From the NCBI GenBank assembly GCA_027214385.1, contig JAPVXR010000016.1, forward strand, positions 36,079 to 100,078: DNA of 64,000 bases, read 5' to 3'. Below are positions 9,601 to 20,000 of this stretch, piece by piece. The translations under genes and the position numbers were made by a program. The notes under the pieces were generated by a model. That model was given only the letters and a program-made list of their open reading frames with translations. It did no database searches and was not told the origin of the DNA. Position 1 is the stretch's first letter. Every line of letters starts with the position of its first letter. The DNA comes from Cryomorphaceae bacterium 1068. GTDB lineage: Bacteria; Bacteroidota; Bacteroidia; Flavobacteriales_D; Cryomorphaceae.

Positions 9601-11077
9601 GATCTGGACATTCATCATATCGCTAATCGGGCAAATTATTTTGGCTGTAGTTCTGGTGGGACTGCTCGTCTTCTTCAATCCGGGAGATATTTTTTCTAAA
9701 ACCAAGCACACGCTGAAAGATACGCCGATCTTGGTTCGATCCATGAAGCAAATCGGTCAGCTGATTACCGCAGAGTATTACGGCGAAACAGTGGCAGACA
9801 ATTTCACCGTTATTGAGATGGACGATCTGGAGAAAGAGGAGGAGCTACTCAAAGTGCTGGAATCCAATGATAATTTTGCAGCGGAGATTGATGAAATGCG
9901 AAAGATCCAAGATGATCTGCCTCGGAACAAACGGAAGCTCGAAGAGCACTACTTGGCAAATTACTCTACTCTCGGTGATGGGGCGAATGACCTTGTATTG
10001 TTGCACTATTATTTAAACAGACACGATAAACCTGATCGTCAAAAGCTGCTCCAATACCTCGTTAAGACAAAAAAAGGACGCGATAAATCTGTTGGTGAAC
10101 CCAAGTCAATTGAAAAACACCTCGAAAACTACTACGCTGAGTCAGCCACTCCGGGAAAGGTGAAGAAAAAGGAACTTCTAGTTATCGTTGGGCGTGGTTG
10201 GGTGAAAGCCGGTTACGACTTCGGTGAGTTCGATCCGAATAACTTCATCTATTCCGAGAGCCAAAAAAGAATCTACATCAGCGGTATGTCTCCTTTTATG
10301 GAGGTAACGATGAACCCTTGGTTCATTCCCGAGAAAGGAGTAGAGGGCTTTGAATTTATCATGATGGGAAAAGAGGCGGCGCATAATCGGAAAACCGTTT
10401 TAGAGACCAAGAAGAAGTGCAAGACCAACTTGATCAAGCAAGCAGAGGACCGCGAGATTCTTCAAAAAGCAAGAGAGAATGCACAGGAGAATCTCCGAGC
10501 TTTTATCTCTTTGATGATGGATGTGGAAATTGTCTCGGTCCAAATTCACGAAAGCTTGATCGATTCGTATCGCAATTTTTTTGCGGAAAATGATTCTTTA
10601 AGCCTCGATGAATTCAGAATCATCGAAATGGAATTTTTGAAGAATGGATTTAGAGATACCCTCAAGGGCAATAGCCTGAGAGAATATCGATCTTTTGAAA
10701 AATATTTGGACTGGATACATGACAGCACTGAGGTTCGCTATTCCAAGCAAGGTTTTGTTGATGAGATAGCGAGCGATGGACGACTTGACCTTTGGGAACT
10801 TGAGGAGCTGCACAACTTAACCGTCACGGCTTTCGATAGTGTGTGGTATGGTGCTTTAAAGCTAGAGCCCGTGCTGGTGAAAGGCAGTCATATCCATATT
10901 TTAAGGGCTCAGAATGACAATATGCTTTCTCTATCTGAATTGGAAGAAGAGATGAAAACAGACTTGGCTATGAAGATTCAAGGGGCTCAGTACATGGAGA
11001 ATGATACCATTCAAACGGTAGTTGATTCCGTTCAGATTAGTCTGATAATCGACCAAAGTCTGCGCTTGACTGACTGA
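9593..11077 (+). CDS. Large DUF4230-like membrane-anchored protein
   Basis: 494 residues. One N-terminal membrane helix (about 5-27, FIISLIGQIILAVVLVGLLV) and a long soluble part. Residues about 190-320 carry a DUF4230-like block (GRGWVKAGYDFGEFD, RIYISGMSPFMEVTMNPWFIP, AHNRKTVLETKKKCKTNL, ENLRAFISLMMDVE). This parallels the shorter DUF4230 lipoprotein upstream but adds acidic, helical N- and C-terminal parts. No catalytic motif is visible. Likely envelope-localised through its N-terminal helix. Its position inside the operon with an amidase and a phosphodiesterase-fold enzyme is the main clue to function. Confidence 0.7.
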   Translation: MTKIWTFIISLIGQIILAVVLVGLLVFFNPGDIFSKTKHTLKDTPILVRSMKQIGQLITAEYYGETVADNFTVIEMDDLEKEEELLKVLESNDNFAAEIDEMRKIQDDLPRNKRKLEEHYLANYSTLGDGANDLVLLHYYLNRHDKPDRQKLLQYLVKTKKGRDKSVGEPKSIEKHLENYYAESATPGKVKKKELLVIVGRGWVKAGYDFGEFDPNNFIYSESQKRIYISGMSPFMEVTMNPWFIPEKGVEGFEFIMMGKEAAHNRKTVLETKKKCKTNLIKQAEDREILQKARENAQENLRAFISLMMDVEIVSVQIHESLIDSYRNFFAENDSLSLDEFRIIEMEFLKNGFRDTLKGNSLREYRSFEKYLDWIHDSTEVRYSKQGFVDEIASDGRLDLWELEELHNLTVTAFDSVWYGALKLEPVLVKGSHIHILRAQNDNMLSLSELEEEMKTDLAMKIQGAQYMENDTIQTVVDSVQISLIIDQSLRLTD

Positions 11078-11111
11078 ATTCAAATAACTCGCATACATAC
11101 CGCTAGAATAC

Positions 11112-12068
11112 ATGCCAACCATCCACGACACCCCACCCGCCGAAGTGCAACTCGAATTAAACGAGCTCAGAAATGACCTCGACCTGAACTTACCGCGCAA
11201 AGAACTGGATCGAAATATCTTGATCGCAACATGGAATATTCGCGAGTTTGGCGGACTCACCGAAGAGTGGAATGGGGATGAACACACTCCTAAGAGAGAT
11301 CTTCATTCGCTTCTGCTCATAGCTGAAATCATAAAGCGTTTTGATATTGTCGCCATTCAAGAAGTCACCGGAAAGCTAAAGGCCTTGAGGCATATGCTTA
11401 AAGTTATCGGGTCGCATTGGAGCTTTATCCTTACTGACGTCAGCAAAGGATCATCGGGAAATGATGAGCGCCTGGCTTACCTCTTCGATACCAGAAAAGT
11501 ACAGTTGTCAGGACTGGCTTGTGAATTGGTTACACCAAACGAGGATGTAGAGGCAATCAGCGAGGGAGCTTTTAATCGCCAATTTTCTCGTACACCTTAT
11601 GCCGTGAGTTTTAAATCGGGATCAAAGACCTTCATTCTCGTTACGGCTCATATTCTTTATGGTAAAGCCGCTGAGGACCGCGAGCCCGAACTTACTGCCA
11701 TTGCCCAATGGCTCAAAGACTGGTCTGAAGACATCAATGCCTTTGATCAAAGCCTCATCCTTCTGGGAGATTTCAATATAGACAGGGCAGGGGATCCTCG
11801 TTACGAAGCATTCGTGTCTACGGGCCTCCATCTACCTGATGACTTGGCTGCGGTGAGGAGAATGATCTATGAGAAGAGTGCGAAGTATTACGATCAGCTC
11901 TCATGGTTTAAGGATGAGTCAGGAGAGGACAAGATCTCATTGACTTACGCCCGTGGTGGAGCTTATGACTTCACTCGTGTAGCCTTGAAGAGCAGGGACT
12001 ACACCAATAACAGTCTCTCTTGGAGAATGTCGGATCATCTGCCGCTATGGGGCGAGTTTTTGATTTGA
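11112..12068 (+). CDS. Endonuclease/exonuclease/phosphatase family protein
   Basis: 318 residues, no signal peptide. Motifs of the DNase I-like metal-dependent fold are present in order: ATWNIREFGG (Asn), DIVAIQEVTG (catalytic Glu), THE-like region VTAHILYG, LLGDFNIDRAG (Asp/Asn), and SWRMSDHLPLWGEF (SDH catalytic His). Family members hydrolyse phosphodiester or phosphomonoester bonds in nucleic acids, lipids or nucleotides; the substrate cannot be told here. It lies 34 nt after the large DUF4230 gene and appears to be the last gene of the operon. A nuclease with a wall amidase and membrane proteins is an unusual set. Confidence 0.88.
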   Translation: MPTIHDTPPAEVQLELNELRNDLDLNLPRKELDRNILIATWNIREFGGLTEEWNGDEHTPKRDLHSLLLIAEIIKRFDIVAIQEVTGKLKALRHMLKVIGSHWSFILTDVSKGSSGNDERLAYLFDTRKVQLSGLACELVTPNEDVEAISEGAFNRQFSRTPYAVSFKSGSKTFILVTAHILYGKAAEDREPELTAIAQWLKDWSEDINAFDQSLILLGDFNIDRAGDPRYEAFVSTGLHLPDDLAAVRRMIYEKSAKYYDQLSWFKDESGEDKISLTYARGGAYDFTRVALKSRDYTNNSLSWRMSDHLPLWGEFLI

Positions 12069-12131
12069 GAGAAAACACCAAGGCTTGATCTCGGAAGAAT
12101 GTAGGTTGGGTCACATAACGATCAAATTCAT

Positions 12132-12162
12132 AAAAAAAGCACCCGCCATCGGCGGGTGCTTT
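12132..12162 (-). terminator. Terminator between convergent genes
   Basis: AAAGCACCCGCC, loop ATC, GGCGGGTGCTTT, a 12-bp perfect stem. The A-run 12132-12138 gives a seven-T tract on the minus strand, so it mainly serves the gene ending at 12194. It may also stop the operon ending at 12068. Confidence 0.92.
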
Positions 12163-12193
12163 GTATTGATTGAGTGGTTATCGTAAAAAGAAC

Positions 12194-13555
12194 TTACTCT
12201 TTAATCAATTTTATCGTTCCCATACCAAGATCAGTTCTGATCTCAGCAATGTAGAATCCTTTGTCCAAGTTTGACGCATCAATTTGAGTCATACTCGCGT
12301 TAGGGCTTTGAGATAGAACAACTTGTCCAAGAGCGTTGTAAACGCGCACTTCATTGATAGAAGACGCATCAGAAGAAATCATCCAAGCTTCTACAGAAGG
12401 GTTAGGGAAAGCTCTCAAGCCATTTGATACTAGATCATTAACGCCTGTTGGCTCTTTTGCAAAGTATACATTGTCAAAGAAGAGGGTTCCGATACCATCA
12501 AATTTGTACTGGAAAATATCATCCAAGTCGTAAGTGAAAGAACCTGTTGGTTGGTCTAAGAAGTGCTGTAGTGGAATATCAACACTTACCCATTCGCCTT
12601 GTACAATCTCTTCGTCTCCGCCTGCTCCGAAAGAGTAACGTGGTTCGTCAGGTGAGCCACCGGGAATCATAGAAGTTAGATCAATCAGGTAGAAATTAAA
12701 ACCTGTCGAAGATGTTGCGTAATAGTCAAGGTGAACAAAGTCGTACTCATTAATATCTTCAGCAATCCATTGAGCACCGTAAAAGTTTAGGTTTTCAAGC
12801 TTGGCCGTTTGATTTCCATCACTTTCAATGTCAACCTCAGTCGCTACAATTCCAAAAACATTTAGATTGAACTCAGCAACCGTATTAACCAGGTAAGTAT
12901 CACTGTAAACAGAAAGAACGAGGTCTTCATCGATTGTTGGATCCGGAGCTGAAACCATTGGGTCCGGAAGCGGTGGATCACCGGCACCAAAAGTGATGTT
13001 GTCAAACCAGACTGCGTGTCCTGTAGCTCTTGGTCCGTAACTTGGTAAAATTACGAGTTGAGAAAAAGGAGCTACACCTGAAGAGATAAGTCCACTCAAG
13101 TCAAATTCTAGTTCTACCCATTCATTGAATACATCGTTTTGTACAATGATGTCTCCGTCTGAACCAAATGTAGAGTTCACAAACTTCAACGCAACGGGGG
13201 CCGCGAAATCTTCTTGAAAAACCATCATTCTGGCTACACTATTGTTTTCGTCAAAAGTGAAAATGCCCATTTCCATTCCTGCAATGTCCGTTTCAGTTCC
13301 TGCTTGTCCCCAAGGAGCATCTGTGCCATATCCGATGTCTAATTTTGCAGCAGTAGCGGAAGTATTTACACCATCTGTGACAGGATTTGCTTCAATCGTC
13401 AAAGTTGGGTTATCAAAACCTTCAGGAGCTTCAAAAGTGGCCCAACCAAAGTCGGCACCGTTTCCTCCAGGTTCAAAATCGATAGGGTTGGTCTGTGCAA
13501 AAGCTGCACCTCCAATAAGTAGTGAAGAGAGTAGAATTACTTTTTTCATTGTCAA
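12194..13555 (-). CDS. Secreted T9SS cargo with two carbohydrate-binding-like domains
   Basis: 453 residues. Signal peptide cut near AAFAQT. Two jelly-roll-like halves follow: about 22-190 (IDFEPGGNGADFGWATFE, WVELEFDLSG, GHAVWFDNITFGAG) and about 205-355 (TAKLENLNFYGAQWI, DEYDFVHLDYY-like, WVSVDIPLQHFL, LFFDNVYF). The DNITF/DNVYF endings are typical of galactose-binding-like carbohydrate modules found beside laminarin or agar enzymes. The last 75 residues (FPNPSVEAW to KLIKE) are a type A T9SS sorting domain. No catalytic domain is present, so a binding or scaffold role is the simplest reading. Confidence 0.82.
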   Translation of the reverse strand: MTMKKVILLSSLLIGGAAFAQTNPIDFEPGGNGADFGWATFEAPEGFDNPTLTIEANPVTDGVNTSATAAKLDIGYGTDAPWGQAGTETDIAGMEMGIFTFDENNSVARMMVFQEDFAAPVALKFVNSTFGSDGDIIVQNDVFNEWVELEFDLSGLISSGVAPFSQLVILPSYGPRATGHAVWFDNITFGAGDPPLPDPMVSAPDPTIDEDLVLSVYSDTYLVNTVAEFNLNVFGIVATEVDIESDGNQTAKLENLNFYGAQWIAEDINEYDFVHLDYYATSSTGFNFYLIDLTSMIPGGSPDEPRYSFGAGGDEEIVQGEWVSVDIPLQHFLDQPTGSFTYDLDDIFQYKFDGIGTLFFDNVYFAKEPTGVNDLVSNGLRAFPNPSVEAWMISSDASSINEVRVYNALGQVVLSQSPNASMTQIDASNLDKGFYIAEIRTDLGMGTIKLIKE

Positions 13556-13830
13556 AAATTTATTTGTGTTTAGAGAACAATATAGGGACTCTTCCGCTAG
13601 TAAGGGCTACATCTTAATTACATCATTATTTGGCTGAATCCCCATAAATAGCGGAAAGTTATACTACATCAAATTAAAGATTCAATTGTGTATGGCATTT
13701 CCTGAATAAAATCCAGCTGGGACAAGCAGAATAACTAGATGATTCATTTTATAGATTCTGATGATAACCCAATTTATCTTGATCGATTCCATCATGGAGC
13801 CAAATAAACTACTTTAGCACAAACACAACT

Positions 13831-14790
13831 ATGAAAGCAATCGTCTTTGATAAATATGGTTCTTTTGACAATCTCCGAATCGAAGAAAGAGAGAAGCCCG
13901 AACCCAAAGCCGACGAAGTCCGATTAAAAGTTTACGCGGCATCTGTCAATTCAGGTGATCTGCAATTAATCAGCGGCAATTTGAAAAATCGATTCCGTAC
14001 GGGAATTTTTTCTCCCGGAAAAACTGTGCCTGGTATAGACGTTGCGGGAATGGTGGATGCTATGGGCCCTGAAGCAATTGGTTGTACATGGGGTCAGGAA
14101 GTTTACGCTGATCTATCAGCATACGGGTTTGGTGCTTTTGCTGAGTATGTGTGTGTACCCAAGTCGGCCATAGCTTTGAAACCAAGCAACTTGGATTACA
14201 TAGAAGCTGCAGCTGTTCCGATGGCTGCTACAACTGCTTTTCAAGGACTTTTAGACTGGGGACAGATGCTTTCGTATAGATCAGCAATGATCATCGGTGC
14301 TGCCGGTGGTGTGGGACATTTTGCGGTTCAATTCGCTAAGAATTACAACCTTCAGGTTACTGCGGTAACACGAGAAAATAATATGGATTTTGTGAGAAAT
14401 CTAGGTGCTGACTTTGTCATGACATATGATGATTTGGACCATTCCGATTCTGACGATCACTATGAGCTGATATTTGATACGGTTGCCAACGATTCTGCAC
14501 ATACCTACCGCCGCATGTTGACCCGAGATGGCAAGTACGTGGCCTGTGCGTTCAGCCCATCCGCCATTCTTCAGAGTCCTTTCGGAGGTATATTAAATAA
14601 CCGTAAAGTAGTCACCTTCGACGCCATACCGGACATGGACGATCTCGCGACCATTCGTAAAATGATTGAAAAAGGAAATGTCACGCCTAGAATTGATCGG
14701 ATTTACCCACTAGAAGAGACAGCCGATGCCCTCAAATATGTGGCAGCAGGAGATGCACAAGGAAAGGTGGTGATTAAAATTTCGGAATAA
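13831..14790 (+). CDS. MDR-family NAD(P)H-dependent reductase / quinone oxidoreductase-like
   Basis: 319 residues. N-terminal GroES-like part (MKAIVFDKYG, EVRLKVYAASVNSGDLQLISG, PGIDVAGMVDAMG), then a Rossmann domain with AAGGVGHFAVQFAKN (glycine-rich nucleotide loop, about residues 151-165). The C-terminus ends GDAQGKVVIKIS as in the family. No zinc-binding Cys cluster, so it belongs to the zinc-independent medium-chain dehydrogenase/reductases that reduce quinones or enones with NADPH. It overlaps the VOC gene by one nucleotide (TAATG), so the two are translationally coupled. Confidence 0.88.
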   Translation: MKAIVFDKYGSFDNLRIEEREKPEPKADEVRLKVYAASVNSGDLQLISGNLKNRFRTGIFSPGKTVPGIDVAGMVDAMGPEAIGCTWGQEVYADLSAYGFGAFAEYVCVPKSAIALKPSNLDYIEAAAVPMAATTAFQGLLDWGQMLSYRSAMIIGAAGGVGHFAVQFAKNYNLQVTAVTRENNMDFVRNLGADFVMTYDDLDHSDSDDHYELIFDTVANDSAHTYRRMLTRDGKYVACAFSPSAILQSPFGGILNNRKVVTFDAIPDMDDLATIRKMIEKGNVTPRIDRIYPLEETADALKYVAAGDAQGKVVIKISE

Positions 14791-15203
14791 TGAACATAAA
14801 GGATAATCCATTTGAGGGTTCAGAACTCACCACTATTCTCGTTGTCAGTGATATGGAAAAGTCGAAGGCCTTTTACCTCGATAAGCTGGGAGCATCCATA
14901 TATCGGGAATATGGGGGTGATTCAATGGTTATGAGCTTTCTGAACTCATGGATTTTGATCGTAACAGGATCGGGTGAAACAGATGACAAGCCCGGCACTC
15001 AGTTTCGCGTACCTGCTGATCCAAATACATTTAGTCACTCCTTTACTATTCGAGTAAATGATTGTGAGGAGTCTTATAAGATTCTTAAATCCCGCGGCAT
15101 TTCGTTCATAACTCCGCCGTATAAAAGAGGACCGGAAACGCGTTGCTTCTTCCGCGATCCCGATGGTCATCTTTTTGAGATTAGTGAATATCGATCTGCT
15201 TAA
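14790..15203 (+). CDS. VOC-fold (glyoxalase/dioxygenase superfamily) protein
   Basis: 137 residues with the two beta-alpha-beta-beta-beta halves of the vicinal oxygen chelate fold: TTILVVSDMEKSKAFYLDKLGA at the start, FSHSFTIRVNDCEESYKILKSRG in the middle, and RCFFRDPDGHLFEISEY at the end, the last supplying the conserved metal-region Glu. Substrate unknown. Start codon shares its A with the stop of the upstream reductase, so the two probably act together in detoxification. Confidence 0.85.
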   Translation: MNIKDNPFEGSELTTILVVSDMEKSKAFYLDKLGASIYREYGGDSMVMSFLNSWILIVTGSGETDDKPGTQFRVPADPNTFSHSFTIRVNDCEESYKILKSRGISFITPPYKRGPETRCFFRDPDGHLFEISEYRSA

Positions 15204-15270
15204 GTTCAATTTGCAATACCCTTGTTTGGTATCAAATTTGATTTCTACGCCTAAACCAGAATTCAATTCC

Positions 15271-15765
15271 GTGAAGAAACTCTTTTTACTTATCCTTCTT
15301 TTCATCACTGCAGATCTCTTTGGCCAATCTGTTCATACAGTCGAAGATCCTGATATCACTTTTTCCATTGAAGTACCTGAGAATTGGCGGGTAGAAGACG
15401 ATGGATACACCGTTGCCCTAGTTCCTCCACAAGGTGGAAGAGAGTACCTTGACTTCACTTATTACGAAACCACCGAAACCGATCTGGAGAAAGCTTTTGA
15501 GTTCACCGTTTTGGCTTTCAATGGTCCTAAGACTTTTGATACGGAGATCATCGACCAAGGAAGCGATACGGTAAATGGAGTCCGGGCACGTTGGGCAATC
15601 TTAACCTTAACCACCGAAGGCGTTCCTTATCATAGATTGACCTATTTGCTCATCAAAGACGGACAATACTACATTTTCCAAGGCACGGCTTTGCCAGCCA
15701 ATTTCGATTACTACCGCCCGATTTTTGAGAAAGTGATCAGATCGCTCGTGACAACTTCAAATTAG
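15271..15765 (+). CDS. Secreted PsbP/DUF1795-like protein
   Basis: I prefer the GTG start at 15271 (164 residues) because it gives a proper signal peptide (KKLFLLILLFITADLFGQ). The ATG at 15163 lies inside the VOC gene and would put 36 odd residues first. The mature part (ITFSIEVPENWRVEDDGY, FTYYETTETDLEKAFE, RARWAILTLTTEGVPYHRLTYLLIKDGQYYIFQGTA, FEKVIRSL) looks like the PsbP/DcrB fold. Function in Bacteroidetes is unknown. It converges on the metal-efflux operon and overlaps the adaptor gene stop by 4 nt. Confidence 0.75.
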   Translation: MKKLFLLILLFITADLFGQSVHTVEDPDITFSIEVPENWRVEDDGYTVALVPPQGGREYLDFTYYETTETDLEKAFEFTVLAFNGPKTFDTEIIDQGSDTVNGVRARWAILTLTTEGVPYHRLTYLLIKDGQYYIFQGTALPANFDYYRPIFEKVIRSLVTTSN

Positions 15766-17036
15766 TGTTCATGCCCTCCTTCTCCTTTATCCATTTCCGC
15801 AAGTAGGAAATACGCCTGGTTCAAAACGATTTGAGTAGATTCGTCTATTGCCTTTAGCGGTTTGACTTCAGTCCAACCACTATCCGATACGCCTACCATC
15901 ACTTCAATTGGAGTAAAGTGATACATCTTCTCTCGACCTTCCATTTCCTCTTCTACGGCGAATATGATATACGCCTCACCGTCTCGCACCACAGCCGATT
16001 CAGGTACTGCGAGCGAATTCTCAGCGGCTAGCAAGATTCGTCCTTTAACGTACATTCCCGGCAAGAGCACTTTTGGCTTGTCACCTAAAATCTCGGCGTG
16101 GACGCTCACTGCTTTTGAGTCTTGCTCGAAGGTGGTACCCACGGCGAAGATCACTGCAGGAAATTCCGTTTCGGGTGCTGACTCCGTGTGAAAGAGGACT
16201 TCCTGACCCTTTTCGATTTTGGCAATGTCCTTTTCGTAAACCAAAAGATCCACGTGGATATGGTGATTGTCGATGACTTCAAACAAGGTCGTCTCAGGAG
16301 CTACGTACTGGCCGATATTCACCCCAATGGCATTCACCGATCCGTCAATGGGAGAGGTGATGGAAACCGTTTCGGAGATGTCGCCATTCTTGATCGATTT
16401 TGGGTCTAAGTTGAGCTGCTTCAATTGCGACTCCAGCCCCTTTACGCGCCCTTTCATGGTGAGGTATTCCGATTTTACCTTTTGGAATTCCTTTCCGGAG
16501 CCCACTTCTTCTTGGTAAAGTTTCTCTTGTCGGGCATACTCCGCTGCCAAGTAGTCCAATTCGTTGCTGTGTTGGGTGTACTCCGTTTGAACACGGATCA
16601 AATCGGGATGGCTTATCGTGGCCAATGTCTGCCCCTTCTTTACCACTTCTCCCGGTATTACGGCGACCGATTGGATGTTCGCTCCGATAATCGCCGTAAC
16701 CGATGCTTTGTTTTGTGGTGGCACCTGCAGGCGACCGTTCGTGCGCACAAAGGCGCTCATATTCCGCGGTTCCAGTTTGCCAAATTTCAAACCAAGCGAT
16801 TCCACTTGGCTAGCGTTGAGTTCGGCCATTTCTTCGTGCCCTTCTTCCGAATGGTCGTGTCCTGTGTGGTCATGGGAATCGACCTGACTATGGGCAGCTT
16901 CCTCGTGAGCGGCGTGGTCGTGATCTTGCTCTTGGCAAGATGCGAATGCCATGGCTACTGTGAAAAGTAGTATGGTATAGTGGCTTTTCGACCTTTCTAA
17001 AAGGTGGATAATAGCTAGTGTGTTTTTCTTATTCAT
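15762..17036 (-). CDS. Periplasmic adaptor (membrane fusion) lipoprotein of heavy-metal RND pump
   Basis: 424 residues. Hydrophobic N-terminus ends in a lipobox-like AFASC. A His/Asp-rich stretch of about 35 residues follows (DHDHAAHEEAAHS, HDHTGHDHSEEGHEE), a likely metal-binding tail. The body has the CusB/CzcB order: GRLQVPPQNKASVTAIIGANI, the lipoyl half VVKKGQTLATISHPDLI, an alpha-hairpin (about 160-215), second lipoyl half ITSPIDGSVNAIGVNIGQYV, and beta-barrel (LLPGMYVKGRILL). The C-terminus is again His-containing (GGHEH). It links the inner-membrane pump to the outer-membrane channel. The pump gene ends 1 nt upstream of this start, so they form one operon. Confidence 0.92.
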   Translation of the reverse strand: MNKKNTLAIIHLLERSKSHYTILLFTVAMAFASCQEQDHDHAAHEEAAHSQVDSHDHTGHDHSEEGHEEMAELNASQVESLGLKFGKLEPRNMSAFVRTNGRLQVPPQNKASVTAIIGANIQSVAVIPGEVVKKGQTLATISHPDLIRVQTEYTQHSNELDYLAAEYARQEKLYQEEVGSGKEFQKVKSEYLTMKGRVKGLESQLKQLNLDPKSIKNGDISETVSITSPIDGSVNAIGVNIGQYVAPETTLFEVIDNHHIHVDLLVYEKDIAKIEKGQEVLFHTESAPETEFPAVIFAVGTTFEQDSKAVSVHAEILGDKPKVLLPGMYVKGRILLAAENSLAVPESAVVRDGEAYIIFAVEEEMEGREKMYHFTPIEVMVGVSDSGWTEVKPLKAIDESTQIVLNQAYFLLAEMDKGEGGHEH

Positions 17037-17037
17037 C

Positions 17038-20000
17038 TTATTTCGATGTGTAGTATTCTAGTTGAAACAATGCGTCGGCATAGTTGCCAAAGGCATCCCA
17101 TGCGCCAATCTCTAAGCGGATGGCGTCCTTCGCGTTTTGCAAAAAGGCCACGTAATCAATGGCACCTTCGGCGTAGGCCAATGCCGCTCCTTGGAGTTGC
17201 TCCTGGGCCAGTGGCATAGCTTCGGTACGGTAGAACTCCCAGCTTTCTTTCCATTTAAAGTAGTTTTCTAAAGCCGATAGGTATTGGCTTTCAAGCTCCA
17301 TCTCAGTTTGCAAAAGGTTTTGCTTGGCAATGGCTCTGCCAATCTTGGCCGATTGAATTTTCCCTTGCTGATTGAAAAAGAACAACGGCAGGGTAATGCC
17401 CGCCTGGTATTGCGAAAAACCCGATTGCCCTTGAATCTCTTGCACACCGTAGAGCAAATTGATCTTTGGCAAGAGCTGTGCATTGGCCATATCGATGGTT
17501 TGATCGGCTACCAAAAGACGCGACTCTGCCGATTGCATCAGCGGGTGGGTGCCAAGTGAATCTTGGAGTGCAGGGTCATTCACGCCGATTTCCCATTCCG
17601 CGGCAGCAGCGTAGATGGTATCACCAATGAACCAGCGGTTGAATCGTGCCAGCGCCACTTGCAGATCGCGATTTGATTGCTGCTTGCTTATGGTCATCTG
17701 CTTGGCTTGATTGGCTGCAGCCAAATAGGCCAGCTTCGAGGTGGCTTCTGTTTCGTAACGTACTTTAGCTGCTCTTTCAAATTTGACGAACAAGCTGTCC
17801 AAGCTTTCGTAAAGGTCGGATCGCTTTTGCGCAGCATAGAGCTGTGCGTAGGCTAGTTTCACCTGATAGGTCAATTGCTGTTCGGTGAGGTTGAGTTCGG
17901 CCTCTGCCAGCTCAATCTCGCGTTGCCGCAGTTTCGATTTGGATGGAATCCCAAACAGGTCGATGTTTTGCTGTTGAAATCCAATGATGGTAACGACACC
18001 CTCACCGTCTTGCATCTCTTCACCCGCGGTGAAAACACCCGTCTGTCCTAGATTGAGCGAGGTCTTTTTCAGAGCCTCTCTATTCTCGACTTGGAGCTGC
18101 GCTGCTTTGAGTTCCGGATATCCCGAAAGGGATTTCTCTACGGCGTTTTCAAATCCCAATGGAATGGGGTTCTCCACCGTTTGGGCGGAAGCCGAGAAGG
18201 TGATTCCCAAACATAAGACAGCCGTGGCCATGCCCGTCATCCCGATGGGCTTCGTTCTTTCTAGCCAGCGGTAGAGGATGGGCAGAACGAATAGCGTGAG
18301 TAGGGTAGCCGAGACCATTCCACCGATCACTACCGTGGCGAGCGGTTGCTGCACTTCGGCACCTGCCGATGTCGATAAAGCCATTGGCAGAAAGCCCAAA
18401 ATATCGGTGAGGGCGGTGAGAAGAATCGGTCTGATTCGTCGGCGGGCTCCTTTGGTAATCAGTTCGTTGAGATCGGTGATTCCCTCTTCTTTCAGCTCTT
18501 TCCAGGCGCTGATCAGAACGAGCCCGTTCAAGACAGCTACTCCGAAGAGGACGATAAAACCAACTCCCGCCGAGATGCTAAAGGGCATATCACGGAGCCA
18601 GAGCGAAAATACGCCACCGATTGCGGCGAGGGGAATAGCGATGTAAATCATGGCCGTTTCTTTTATGGATCCCAATGCGAAATAGATGAGTACGAAGATC
18701 AGAGCCAAGGCCACGGGTACTAGGAGTCGCAGTCGCTTGGTGGCGCGTTCAAAATTTTCGAAAGTACCGCCATAGCGGAGGTAATAGCCGGGAGGCAATT
18801 CCAATTCGGCATCGAGCCTTTCGCGAATTTCCTCCACGAAGGTCTGGATGTCGCGGCCCCTCACGTTGACACCTACGTAGGTTCTGCGGTTGGTATTGTC
18901 TCGGCTGATTTGCATTGGCCCGGTTTCGTATTCGATAGTGGCCACTTCACTTAGCGGAATTTGGTTTCCGTCGGGCAAATTGACGAACAAGTCCTTCACA
19001 TCTTCGATGCTGCTGCGCTGGTTTTCGGCTAGCCGAACCACCAGATCAAAGCGTTTCTCTCCTTCGAAGATGACGCCTGCCGTGCTTCCCGAAAAGGCAC
19101 TTTGGATCATTCGGTTGGCGGTGCTGATTTGAAGTCCGAATTGGGCCAGCTTCTCGCGGTTGTATGAAATGGTTATTTGCGGAAGACCCGTAGTGGCTTC
19201 TACCCGCATATCGCCAATGCCCTCCACATTGGCTATGATGGCCGAAATCTCATCGGCTTTCTGAGCCAAGACGTCCAAGTCCTCGCCAAAAACCTTCACG
19301 GCTACATCTTCCCGAACGCCCGTCATCAATTCGTTGAAGCGCATCTCGATGGGTTGGGTAAACTCAAAGCTCAAGGAAGGGAGTTGCTCCAGTTTATGCT
19401 TGATTTTGTCCACCAGCTCCGCTTTGGACAAGCCCGATTCCCATTCTTCCTTTGGTTTGAGAATAATAAAACAGTCGGCTGCATCCATGGGCATCAGGTC
19501 GGTAGGTACGTCCGAAACTCCGATTCGACAGATGACTTCCAACGCTTCGGGAAAATTCTCCAAGATGGTTTTCTCTACCGTGGTGGTGGCTTTCATGACT
19601 TCCGTCAAACTGCTGCCGGGCTTCAAAATGGTGTGAAAAGCTATATCGCCTTCATCGAGTTGCGGGATGAATTCCCCACCCATTCTGCTAAAGGCAAATA
19701 CTGCCAGAGCCAGCATGACAATGGCTGAAATGATCACAATCGAAGACCGCTTGAGCGCAGGCTCCAACAAGCGTACATAGACTTGTTCAATTTTGAGAAC
19801 GATGCGATCTCCCCAGGTTATTTTATCCGTTTTGCGGACACGCAGAAACCACGCCGACATCATGGGGACGTAGGTGAGGCAGAGGATCATGACCCCGATC
19901 ATGGCAAACATAAAGGTCAAGGCCATGGGCCGGAACATCTTTCCTTCGATGCCTTCCAATGCCAAGATGGGAATGAATACGATCAAGATGATCAACTGCC

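Noticed and set aside
16425..16970. Long plus-strand frame of 181 codons inside the adaptor gene
   Set aside because: It is antisense to a well-supported membrane-fusion protein and has no domain features; the same holds for frames over the pump gene (19177-19728, 19874-20506, 20410-21015).
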